NCBI RefSeq assembly: GCF_000972865.1
Contig: NZ_CP011144.1
Coordinates: 3,531,118-3,595,117, forward strand
Length of the DNA: 64,000 nucleotides
Direction: 5' to 3'
DNA from: Pseudoxanthomonas suwonensis
Lineage (GTDB): Bacteria > Pseudomonadota > Gammaproteobacteria > Xanthomonadales > Xanthomonadaceae
Shown here: positions 39,223-48,189 of the stretch, piece by piece
Position numbering within the stretch: the stretch's first letter is position 1
Layout: every line of letters begins with the position of its first letter
The notes under the pieces: generated by a model
Seen by the model: the letters and a program-made list of their open reading frames with translations, nothing else
Database searches by the model: none
Told to the model about the DNA's origin: nothing
Made by a program: the position numbers and the translations under genes

Positions 39223-39786
39223 TTACCCGCGGCGGAAGTCCACCGGCAGCTGCACTGTCGCCGGCACGGCCTTGCCGCCGCGCATGGCGGGTTCGAAGCG
39301 CCACTGGCGCGCGGCCTCGATCGCGGCGCGGTCGAAGGCGCGGTCGCGGTTGCCGCTGCGCTCGACCACCTGCACGTCGGTGGGAATGCCGCGCTCGTCG
39401 ATCGCGATCCTCAGCAGCACGCTGCTTTCATTGCCGGCGCGCAGCGCGGCACGTGGGTACTCGGGCATCGGATTGCCGGCCAGCGGCAGCGGCGCGCGGT
39501 CGGCGACCGCGGCCGGCCGCGGCTGCTCGGTGCGGGCGCTGCGCGTCGCCACCGGGGCGTCGGCAGGTGCCGGCACCGCCGCCGGCGGTTCAATTGTGAC
39601 CACGGGTGCGGTCGGGGTAATGATCGTGGCCTCGCGCTGCGAGTACCACCAGAGGCCGGCGGCGACCAATGCCACTGCCAATGCGCCGAGCAGCAGCGGC
39701 GAGGTGCGTTCGCGCTCCCGCACGGCGTCGGCGTTGGCCGGATCGAGGTGCGGCGTGTCCTGCGGGCGTGTGGTGTACGTCGTCAT
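39223..39786 (-). CDS. Energy transducer TonB family protein
   Basis: A 187-residue single-span membrane protein: short cytoplasmic N-terminus, membrane helix (about 30-47), Pro/Ala-rich periplasmic spacer, and a C-terminal TonB domain (about 105-187: PMPEYPRAALRAGNESSVLLRIAIDERG, RSGNRDRAFDRAAIEAARQWRFEPA). No ExbB/ExbD genes are adjacent. It is probably an accessory TonB-like protein. A second, related gene follows on the same strand upstream (39920-40570), suggesting paralogy. Confidence 0.85.
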   Translation of the reverse strand: MTTYTTRPQDTPHLDPANADAVRERERTSPLLLGALAVALVAAGLWWYSQREATIITPTAPVVTIEPPAAVPAPADAPVATRSARTEQPRPAAVADRAPLPLAGNPMPEYPRAALRAGNESSVLLRIAIDERGIPTDVQVVERSGNRDRAFDRAAIEAARQWRFEPAMRGGKAVPATVQLPVDFRRG

Positions 39787-39919
39787 GGTCGTTCTCCTCG
39801 GCGGGTGGAACCGTGGCCGAGTTTCCGCACGACGATGTCTGCGCCGGGTCGATTTCAGCTGAACGATTCCCGAGCCGCGGGCGCGGTTCAGCGAGTTGCA
39901 CGGCGGGTGAGGGCCGGGC

Positions 39920-41957
<2,038 letters not shown>

Positions 41958-41988
41958 CACCTGCGTGCGGCTGGGCCGCGCCCTTCCT

Positions 41989-42087
41989 TGTAGGAGCCGG
42001 GTTCAGCCGGCGACACGGGCGTCTGAACCATGAGGGAGTCGCCTGTGCCGAAGTGGCGTGTCGCCGGCTAAACCCGGCTCCTACAAC
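41989..42087 (+). repeat. REP pair (REPIN) between convergent serS and azoR
   Basis: Starts TGTAGGAGCCGGGTTCAGCCGG and ends GGCTAAACCCGGCTCCTACAA. It occupies most of the 141-base gap between the two convergent stops. Confidence 0.88.
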
Positions 42088-42098
42088 AGCAGAGTTCT

Positions 42099-42686
42099 TC
42101 AGGCCGCCTCGCGCAGCGATGCCGTCGCCTGCGGGATCGCCGCCTTGGCCGCGGCGATCGCCTCGGCGCGGTGCTGCGGCGACAGGCCCACGCCCTCGGC
42201 GCGGACGAACTCGACGTCGTCGATGCCGAGGAAGCCGAACACCTGGCGCAGGTAGGGCTCCTGGAAATCCGCCGGCGAACCGGTGTACAGGCCGCCGCGG
42301 CCGCTGGCGACGATCACCTTCTTGCCGCCGGCCAGGCCCTGCGGGCCGTGCTCGGTGTAGCGGAAGGTGCGCCCGGCCACCGCGATCCGGTCGATCCAGG
42401 CCTTGAGCGTGGAGGGGATGCTGAAGTTGTACATCGGCGCCCCGACCACCACGACGTCGGCGTCCAGGAACTGCTGCAGGGCGCGCTCGGCCTCCGCCGC
42501 CTCGGCCGGGTCGGCCTTGGCCAGGCTGCCGCCGGTCAGGTGGGGCAGGGGGTCGCGGCCCAGGTCGCGGTGCTCGACCTGCACGCCGTCGAGCCCGGCC
42601 GACCACTGTGCGACGATGGCCGCGGTGAGCTCGCGGGTGACGGAGTTGTCGCCCAGGGCGCTGGAGTCGATGTGCAGCAGTTTCAT
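42099..42686 (-). CDS. azoR: FMN-dependent NADH-azoreductase
   Basis: A 195-residue flavodoxin-like quinone/azo reductase. The FMN phosphate loop is [20 protein letters not shown] (about 5-24); [19 protein letters not shown] (about 88-106) and ASGRGGLY (about 137-144) bind the flavin ring. The start at 42686 (MKLLHIDSS) fits the family. Divergent from a LysR regulator, which probably controls it. Confidence 0.92.
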   Translation of the reverse strand: MKLLHIDSSALGDNSVTRELTAAIVAQWSAGLDGVQVEHRDLGRDPLPHLTGGSLAKADPAEAAEAERALQQFLDADVVVVGAPMYNFSIPSTLKAWIDRIAVAGRTFRYTEHGPQGLAGGKKVIVASGRGGLYTGSPADFQEPYLRQVFGFLGIDDVEFVRAEGVGLSPQHRAEAIAAAKAAIPQATASLREAA

Positions 42687-42761
42687 GGTGGTGTCCTTGG
42701 TCCGGAGAGGGCGGCGTCGCCGCGACCGGGACACTATCCGTCGTTGCATTGATGGGATAAA

Positions 42762-42778
42762 GGTGGTTATATGCCACC
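42762..42778 (+). promoter_or_regulatory. Candidate LysR operator between azoR and its regulator
   Basis: GGTGG-TTATATG-CCACC, an inverted repeat with a seven-base AT-rich centre, lies in the 119-base divergent gap, 28 bases before the regulator ATG. The layout and spacing fit a LysR-type binding site. Confidence 0.55.
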
Positions 42779-42805
42779 ATCCGTTCCGTACATGGAAATA
42801 TAGCC

Positions 42806-43786
42806 ATGCAGGACCTCAACGACCTCTACTACTTCGCCATGGTGGTCGAGCATGGCGGTTTCGCCGCCGCCGAGCGCGCCCTGGGCATCCCCAAGTCGCG
42901 CCTGAGCCGGCGCATCAGCCAGCTGGAGACCGACCTGGGGGTGCGCCTGCTGCAGCGCTCCACCCGCCGCTTCGCGGTCACCGACGTGGGCATGAGCGTC
43001 TACCGCCACGCCCAGACCATGCTCACCGAGGCCCAGGCTGCGCGCGAGGTGGTGGACCGGCTCAGCGCCGAGCCGCGCGGCGTGGTCCGGGTCAGCGTGC
43101 CGGTGGCGCTGGCCCAGCAGCAGCTGCCGAAGCTGCTGCCGAAGTTCCTCGACCAGTACCCGAAGGTGCGCCTGCAACTGCATGTGGGCAACCGCCGCGT
43201 CGACCTGATCAACGAGGGCTTCGACCTGGCCCTGCGCGTGCGTGCGCGCCTGGACGACGATGGCAGCCTGGTGATGCGCAGCTTCGGCCAGATCCAGGAA
43301 CTGCTGGTCGCCAGCCCGAAGTACCTGGACCGCGCCGGACGGCCGAAGGACCCGGCCGACCTGGCCTCGCACCTGACCCTGAGCATCCACGAGGACGAGG
43401 CGCACCAGCGCTGGGAACTGCACGGCCCGGGCGGCGAGGTGCGCCGGGTGGACCTGCAGCCGCGCGTGGCCGGTTTCGACTTCCCGCTGCTGCAGGCCAT
43501 GGTCAAGGACGGCTTCGGCATCACCATGCTGCCGGAGACGGTCTGCGCCGAGGCCGTGCGCAAGGGCGAGCTGGAGGTGGTGCTGCCGGAATGGTCGCTG
43601 CCGCAGGGCATCTGCCACGCGGTATTCGCCTCCCGGCGCGGTATGCTGCCAGCGGTGCGGGTGTTCATCGACTTCCTGGCCGAGCACCTGCCGCAGCAGA
43701 TCGAGTCCTCGCGGCTGGACTGCGGCAACTGCGGGCGCAAGCCGGGTGCAGCGATGCCGGCGACCGAGGCCGTCGAGGCCGGCTGA
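42806..43786 (+). CDS. LysR family transcriptional regulator
   Basis: A 326-residue regulator: N-terminal helix-turn-helix (about 1-60, [41 protein letters not shown]), a linker helix, and a two-lobed effector domain (about 90-295). The C-terminal extension ([15 protein letters not shown]) has two Cys in CGNC, which could be redox-active or metal-binding. Divergent transcription from azoR suggests it regulates quinone/azo reductase synthesis. Confidence 0.9.
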   Translation: MQDLNDLYYFAMVVEHGGFAAAERALGIPKSRLSRRISQLETDLGVRLLQRSTRRFAVTDVGMSVYRHAQTMLTEAQAAREVVDRLSAEPRGVVRVSVPVALAQQQLPKLLPKFLDQYPKVRLQLHVGNRRVDLINEGFDLALRVRARLDDDGSLVMRSFGQIQELLVASPKYLDRAGRPKDPADLASHLTLSIHEDEAHQRWELHGPGGEVRRVDLQPRVAGFDFPLLQAMVKDGFGITMLPETVCAEAVRKGELEVVLPEWSLPQGICHAVFASRRGMLPAVRVFIDFLAEHLPQQIESSRLDCGNCGRKPGAAMPATEAVEAG

Positions 43787-43869
43787 TCGCCGCCGCGGCG
43801 CGTGCGACAATCGCGCGCCGCCGCGTCCGGACCGGCGGCGCCGGACAGCATCGCGGGCGACTGAAAAAC

Positions 43870-43959
43870 GGAGAGATGGCCGAGCGGTTTAAGGCACCGG
43901 TCTTGAAAACCGGCGTAGTGGCGACACTACCGTGGGTTCGAATCCCACTCTCTCCGCCA
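43870..43959 (+). tRNA. tRNA-Ser (anticodon UGA), CCA encoded
   Basis: A 90-nt class II tRNA: acceptor GGAGAGA pairs with TCTCTCC, the D arm is GCCGAGCGGTTTAAGGC, the anticodon stem-loop CCGGTCTTGAAAACCGG exposes TGA, the long variable arm is GTAGTGGCGACACTAC and the T arm is GTGGGTTCGAATCCCAC, followed by GCCA. It reads UCA/UCG-type serine codons. Its 3' end is copied again at 44109-44128. Confidence 0.95.
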
Positions 43960-44015
43960 CCCTGTTGAATGCAGGCGCTCCCAGTGCCGACGATGCTGTC
44001 GAGGGCAAGCGAACC

Positions 44016-44128
44016 GAGTGGGATTTGAACCCAAGGGTTCGACAAGCCGGCGCAGCCGGCCTGCGCGGCGAAGCCGCCCGAAGGGCAAGGCACCGCAGGT
44101 GCCGCAGCAATCCCACTCTCTCCGCCAC
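44016..44128 (+). repeat. tRNA-Ser 3'-end-derived multi-hairpin element (left copy)
   Basis: GAGTGGGATTTGAACCC (44016-44032) is an inverted, one-mismatch copy of the tRNA-Ser T arm, and AATCCCACTCTCTCCGCCAC (44109-44128) is an exact direct copy of the last 20 bases of the gene plus one. Between them are GAACCCAAGGGTTC, GCCGGC-GCA-GCCGGC, GCGGC-GAA-GCCGC and GGCACC-GCA-GGTGCC. The ends pair (GAGTGGGATT with AATCCCACTC), so the element can fold as a multi-branched structure. A related copy is at 46336-46427. Confidence 0.75.
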
Positions 44129-44159
44129 TTCGGTATATATCCGGGAACGCCAATTCCCG

Positions 44160-44577
44160 CCGATTTCCCCCCTTGGCCGGCAACAAGCGTCCGCAACAGG
44201 TCTCGGGCTATTTCACCACCGGCGGTGCCGTCGGGCGGCTGGAGCCCGGTGCCGAGGTCACCTGGGATTTTCGCGATTTCCCCGGCGCCTTCCCGGTGAA
44301 GATGGTCAAGGTCGAGACGGACAAAAGGATCGTGCTGCAATGAGGCGCGGCGCCCGACGGCGATCCGACCGCGCCTATGACATCACGGTGACGATGAGCT
44401 TCAAGGCGCTGGAGGACGGCCAAACTTTGGTCACCATCGAGGAAGAGGGTTTTTCGGGACAACCCCGCCGGCCAAAAGGCCTCCTACGGCAATTGCGAGG
44501 GCTGGACCGGCATGCTGTGCGCCATTAAGGTGTTTCTGGGGAGCGGCATCAATCTGCGCGAGGGCTTCTACCGATAG
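44160..44577 (+). pseudogene. Broken SRPBCC/AHSA1-domain gene
   Basis: The translation in pieces reads QQVSGYFTTGGAVGRLEPG, EVTWDFRDFPGAFPVKMVKVE (frame 1, ending at TGA 44341-44343), then YDITVTMSFKALEDGQTLVT in another frame, then NPAGQKASYGNCEGWTGMLC and NLREGFYR in the first frame with a normal stop at 44575-44577. This is the central and C-terminal part of an AHSA1/START-like SRPBCC protein, with a premature stop and two compensating frameshifts. The N-terminal 30-odd residues are missing, cut off near the repeat at 44016-44128. Not functional. Confidence 0.8.
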
Positions 44578-44637
44578 CCCGGCACAACCGATGCTGCCGC
44601 GACGCATTCCCGCTGGCATCCGTTCCGGAGACGTCCC

Positions 44638-46095
44638 ATGTTGCGTATATCCGTTCTCGTTCTTGGAGCCCTGCTGGCCTTGCCCGCGATCGCCCAGTCG
44701 CCGGTGCCCGGCGACGCCGGGATACGCGCGCTGCTGGAGCAGCGTATCGATGTCGAGCGCCAGGGCGTCGGCATCGTCGTCGGCGTGATCGAGCCGCATG
44801 GCACGCGCGTCGTCGCCCACGGGACCTTCGCAACCGGCGATCCGCGCCCGGTCGGCGGCGACACGCTGTTCGAGATCGCCTCGATCACCAAGGTGTTCAC
44901 CGGCGTGCTGCTGGCCGAGATGGTCGAGCGCGGCGAGGTTCGGCTCGACCAGCCAGTCGCCGAGCTGCTGCCCGACGGCGTCGTGGTGCCGGGGCGCGGC
45001 GGCAAGCAGATTACGCTGGAGCATCTCGCCACCCACCGCTCCGGGCTGCCGCGGCTGCCGGACAATCTCGATCCCGCCGACTGGGCTGACCCCTATGCCG
45101 ACTACACCGCCGAGGATCTCTACGCCTTTCTCGCCGGCTACGAGCTGACCCGCGATATCGACGAGGCGTTCGAATATTCCAATCTCGGCACGGGACTGCT
45201 CGGCCACGCCCTGGCCAGAGCGGCGGGGGTGGACTATGAGACGCTGCTGCGCGAGCGCATCCTCGAACCCCTGGGCTTGACCGACACGGTCATCAAGCTG
45301 CCCGGGGATCTGGCGCGGCGCCACGCCACCGGCCACGACGGGGTGATGCAACCGGTGCCGTTCTGGACCTGGGACGTTCTGGAAGGAACAGGCGCGCTGC
45401 GCTCCACCGCTGACGACCTCTCGAAATTCCTTTCCGCGGTAATCGGTTACACAGAGACCGATCTGGCGCCGGCAATGGCGTCGGCCACCAAAGCGTACGC
45501 CGATGTCGAGGCCGGGAGACAGAACACAGCGACCGATCTGGCGCCGGCAATCGCGTTGGCCACCGAAGCGCACGCCGATATCGGGGCCGGGATGCAGATC
45601 GGGCTGGCCTGGCTCATCAAGCCGCTCGGCGACGACGAGCTGGTCTGGCACAGTGGCGGCAGCGGCGGATTCCGCAGCTTTGCCGGCTATCTGCGCAATG
45701 CCGGCGTGGGCGTGGTGGTGCTCTCGAACATGGGTACCGCAATCGGCGTCGACGATCTCGCTCTGCATCTTCTCGACCAGTCGCTGCCGCTGGCGCCGCT
45801 GGCACCGCCGAGGGAGCGGGTCGAGGTGGAGGTCGATCCGGCGATCTATGAAGGTTTGACGGGCGTTTACGAGCTCGCGCCGGGTGTCATGCTGACCATC
45901 ACCCGTCAGGGCGACGGGCTTTACGCCCAGGCGACGGGGGAGGAGCGATTTCCGATCTTCCCCGAAAGCGAGACGGAATTCTTCTACCGGGTGATGTACG
46001 CCCAGATTACCTTCGAGACCGGCGACGATGGCCGCGCCAACGCCTTGATCCTGCACCAGCCTGGGCTCGAAATGCGGGCGCCGCGCGTCGAATAG
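44638..46095 (+). CDS. Serine hydrolase of the beta-lactamase (class C/EstB) family
   Basis: A 485-residue exported protein. A signal peptide (about 1-20, LRISVLVLGALLALPAIAQS) precedes a penicillin-binding-protein-like catalytic domain. Its motifs are SITK (nucleophile Ser and Lys in EIASITKVF, about 83), YSN in EYSNLGTGLLG (about 180) and HSGGSGGF (KTG equivalent, about 338). The C-terminal 110 residues form a beta-rich domain. A 25-residue segment is tandemly repeated in the middle (about 274-323). It may be an esterase or peptidase rather than a lactamase. Codon use is richer in AAA, TTT, ATT and TAT than that of its neighbours. GGAG lies 8-12 bases before the ATG. Confidence 0.85.
   Translation: MLRISVLVLGALLALPAIAQSPVPGDAGIRALLEQRIDVERQGVGIVVGVIEPHGTRVVAHGTFATGDPRPVGGDTLFEIASITKVFTGVLLAEMVERGEVRLDQPVAELLPDGVVVPGRGGKQITLEHLATHRSGLPRLPDNLDPADWADPYADYTAEDLYAFLAGYELTRDIDEAFEYSNLGTGLLGHALARAAGVDYETLLRERILEPLGLTDTVIKLPGDLARRHATGHDGVMQPVPFWTWDVLEGTGALRSTADDLSKFLSAVIGYTETDLAPAMASATKAYADVEAGRQNTATDLAPAIALATEAHADIGAGMQIGLAWLIKPLGDDELVWHSGGSGGFRSFAGYLRNAGVGVVVLSNMGTAIGVDDLALHLLDQSLPLAPLAPPRERVEVEVDPAIYEGLTGVYELAPGVMLTITRQGDGLYAQATGEERFPIFPESETEFFYRVMYAQITFETGDDGRANALILHQPGLEMRAPRVE
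45456..45605 (+). repeat. 75-bp tandem duplication inside the serine hydrolase gene
   Basis: GACCGATCTGGCGCCGGCAA starts at 45456 and again at 45531. The two 75-base units encode TDLAPAMASATKAYADVEAG and TDLAPAIALATEAHADIGAG and have diverged at many bases, so the duplication is not recent. It keeps the reading frame. Confidence 0.85.
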
Positions 46096-46096
46096 C

Positions 46097-46255
46097 TCAG
46101 CCCCCGAGCAGCGCTTCGAGGCGCAATTCGGCGATGCGCTCGACCTGCCGGCACGCCTCCTCGAACTCGGCATCGTGACGATCCTGCACGAGCGGATGCA
46201 CCAGATCGATCGCTTTCGCGAGGATTCCGGCGTGTGAGGGCGCGTAGGGATTAGA
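46097..46255 (-). pseudogene. Remnant C-terminus of an unidentified protein
   Basis: The only protein-like stretch reads NPYAPSHAGILAKAIDLVHP, then VQDRHDAEFEEACRQVERIA and ends LEALLGG at a stop overlapping the end of the serine hydrolase region. It is helical, charged and about 50 residues long, with no start codon of its own before sequence turns into repeat and hairpin DNA (ATGGCGTAG / CTACGCCAT at 46261-46286). Family not recognised; the fragment supports the view that this islet is a decayed insertion. Confidence 0.35.
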
Positions 46256-46335
46256 GGGCCATGGCGTAGACGTAGTTCTACGCCATCCCAGGGTCCCGAC
46301 AGCATGGAGCACCCGGTCGCATCCAAGGCGCGGCC

Positions 46336-46427
46336 GAGGGGATGAGAATCCGAGGGTTCGACAGGTCGGCGGAGCCGCCCGCAGGGCGAGGCACCGCAGG
46401 TGCCGAGTGAATCCCTCCTTCCGCCAA
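46336..46427 (+). repeat. tRNA-end-derived multi-hairpin element (right copy)
   Basis: Aligns with the element at 44016-44128: GAGGGTTCGACAGGTCGGC, then GAGCCGCCCGCAGGGCGAGG, then CACCGCAGGTGCCG, and a tRNA-like end GAATCCCTCCTTCCGCCA. It lacks the exact tRNA-Ser(UGA) end, so it may derive from another serine tRNA or have diverged. It stops four bases before the M28 peptidase stop codon. Together the two elements bracket the 2.2-kb islet. Confidence 0.65.
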
Positions 46428-46430
46428 CCC

Positions 46431-47342
46431 CTACGACGCCCCCGGCGGCGCCGGCTTCGCATCCAGCGAGCGCAACCCCGCTTCCAGCACGCGCAGCGCC
46501 TTCGGCACGTTGCCGGGGTCGAGCTGGGAGGCGTCGTCCTGCGGGCTGTGGATCACCTGCATCACCTTCGGCGCCTGTTCCGGCCTCTGGCCGGCGAAGG
46601 CCTGCAGGATCGCGGGTATCTCGTCGCCGCCCACCAGCGAGAACGAGACCGCCGGCCAGCCGGCCCTGAGGAAGGCCAGGTGGTCGGTCGGCGGGTACTT
46701 GTCGCCGGGCTGGAATCCGAGCTGCAGGTCCTGGCTGGTCGCGCGCATCGCCGCTTCCATCGGCGTGCCCGCTTGCGGCGCCATCATCCACAGCGTGTCG
46801 CCCCAGCCGAACACGTCGAAGTTAACGTACAGCGCCGGCTGCTCCCGGCCAGGCGCGGCGACCCACGCACGCGAGCCGAGCAGGCCGTGCTCTTCCAGGT
46901 CCCAGAAGGCGAGCGCGACCCGGTGCGCCTGCAGCGGCGCGGCCTGCAGCGCCTGGGCCAGTTCCAGCACCGTCGCCACGCCGGAGGCGTTGTCGGTGGC
47001 GCCATGGCCGACGTCGACGCGGTCGTAGTGCGCGCCGATCAGCAGCAGCGGCGCGCCGGCCGGGCCACCGAGATCGGCGACGAGGTTGCGGCCCTGTTTG
47101 CCGTCCAGTTCGAAGGCTTCCTCGCGCCAGTCCACGCCCATCGCGTCCAGACGCGCGCCGATGGCGGCGGCGCGGGCGGCGGTGTCGACGCCCGCGCTGA
47201 TCTGCGCGACCTGCGCCTGCCAGCGGGCGGCGACGGGATCCCGGGACGCGTCGGCGAAAGCCGGCGATGCCGCGAGCACGCACAGGACGAAGGCGAACAC
47301 GGCGGCCGGGCGGCATGCCCGGCGGAAGGCAGGATGGCTCAT
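46431..47342 (-). CDS. Secreted zinc aminopeptidase-like protein (M28 family)
   Basis: A 303-residue exported metallopeptidase. After a signal peptide (about 1-30, AAVFAFVLCVLAASPAFA) the M28 fold shows the zinc-site pattern: His in IGAHYDRV (about 103), Asp in HGATDNASG (about 115), the Glu-Glu pair in WDLEEHG (about 149), the Asp in NFDVFGWG (about 175) and a His near the C-terminus (VIHSPQDD). All metal and catalytic positions are present. It is probably a periplasmic or secreted peptidase. Divergent from the response-regulator gene. Confidence 0.9.
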   Translation of the reverse strand: MSHPAFRRACRPAAVFAFVLCVLAASPAFADASRDPVAARWQAQVAQISAGVDTAARAAAIGARLDAMGVDWREEAFELDGKQGRNLVADLGGPAGAPLLLIGAHYDRVDVGHGATDNASGVATVLELAQALQAAPLQAHRVALAFWDLEEHGLLGSRAWVAAPGREQPALYVNFDVFGWGDTLWMMAPQAGTPMEAAMRATSQDLQLGFQPGDKYPPTDHLAFLRAGWPAVSFSLVGGDEIPAILQAFAGQRPEQAPKVMQVIHSPQDDASQLDPGNVPKALRVLEAGLRSLDAKPAPPGAS

Positions 47343-47441
47343 TAGGTTTCCCCGGTAACGGAGTCACAGTATGCACGGCGTTCGCTTGTCCGGCGGCCGG
47401 CGCGGGGATAGTCTGCGCGCGGGGCATACCGAGGGAGCGGC

Positions 47442-48089
47442 ATGACCATCCGTGTTTTCCTGGTGGACGACCATGCGCTGGTCAGGACCGGGCTGCGCAT
47501 GATCCTGTCGGCGGAGACCGACATCGAGATCCTGGGCGAGGCCGAAAGCGGCGAGGACGCGCTGCCGCTGATCCGCAAGCACAAGCCCGACGTGGTGATC
47601 TGCGACCTGCACCTGCCCGGCATCAGCGGGCTGGAGGTCACCGAGCGCATCGTCCGCAGCCAGCTCGGCAGCCGCGTGGTGATCGTGTCCGTGCTCGAGG
47701 ACGGGCCGTTGCCGAAGCGGCTGCTCGACGTCGGTGCGTCGGCCTACGTGGGCAAGGGTGGCGATGCGCGCGAACTGCTCAACGCGGTGCGCGACGCCGC
47801 GCGCGGCAAGCGCTATCTCGGCAGCAGCATCGCGCAGAACATGGCCCTGGCCAGCGTCGACGGCGGCGATTCGCCGTTCGACCTGCTGTCGCCGCGCGAG
47901 CTGGAAGTGGCGATGCTGCTGGTCCAGGGCATGCGCCAGGACACGATCGCCCGGCGCCTGAACCTCAGCGCCAAGACCATCAACACGCACAAGTCGCGGC
48001 TGTTCGAGAAGATCGGGGTGCAGGACAGCATCGCCCTGGCGCGCCTGGCGGCGCGCTACGGGCTCATGGATCCGGGCAGCACGATCTGA
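47442..48089 (+). CDS. NarL/FixJ-type response regulator, GacA/UvrY-like
   Basis: A 215-residue regulator with an N-terminal receiver (about 1-118; phospho-acceptor Asp in VVICDLHLPGISGLE, about 54; acidic pocket DDH; Lys in VGKGG) and a C-terminal LuxR-type helix-turn-helix (about 145-210; LSPRELEVAMLLVQGMRQDTIARRLNLSAKTINTHKSRLFEKIGV). The SPFDLLSPRELEVA junction and overall length closely resemble GacA/UvrY, which controls small regulatory RNAs of the Rsm system. A cognate sensor kinase is not in the window. GGGAGCGGC precedes the ATG. Confidence 0.88.
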   Translation: MTIRVFLVDDHALVRTGLRMILSAETDIEILGEAESGEDALPLIRKHKPDVVICDLHLPGISGLEVTERIVRSQLGSRVVIVSVLEDGPLPKRLLDVGASAYVGKGGDARELLNAVRDAARGKRYLGSSIAQNMALASVDGGDSPFDLLSPRELEVAMLLVQGMRQDTIARRLNLSAKTINTHKSRLFEKIGVQDSIALARLAARYGLMDPGSTI

Positions 48090-48149
48090 AGCGCGGACCG
48101 CGCACGGCGCGCGGCCATCGATGGTCCCGTGGCCACGCGTTCGCTACGG

Positions 48150-48178
48150 CCGGCCTCCCGTCATGGACGGAAGGCCGG
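48150..48178. terminator. Hairpin between convergent gacA-like gene and rne
   Basis: CCGGCCTCCCGTC / GACGGAAGGCCGG with an ATG loop (one mismatch in 13 pairs) lies 60 bases after one stop and 12 bases after the other. It has no T-run on either side, so it may be only a pause or processing hairpin. Confidence 0.35.
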
Positions 48179-48189
48179 TGCCGTGCAGG

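Noticed and set aside
43889..44340. Reverse-strand frames with sequences such as AERVGFEPTVVSP and REWDSNPR next to tRNA-Ser
   Set aside because: These are antisense translations of the tRNA and its repeated 3' end, a well-known source of false proteins.
44638..46095. Calling the serine hydrolase an AmpC beta-lactamase
   Set aside because: The SxxK, YxN and HSG motifs fit the whole serine hydrolase/esterase family; the KTG of true class C enzymes is replaced by HSG and the protein is about 100 residues longer.
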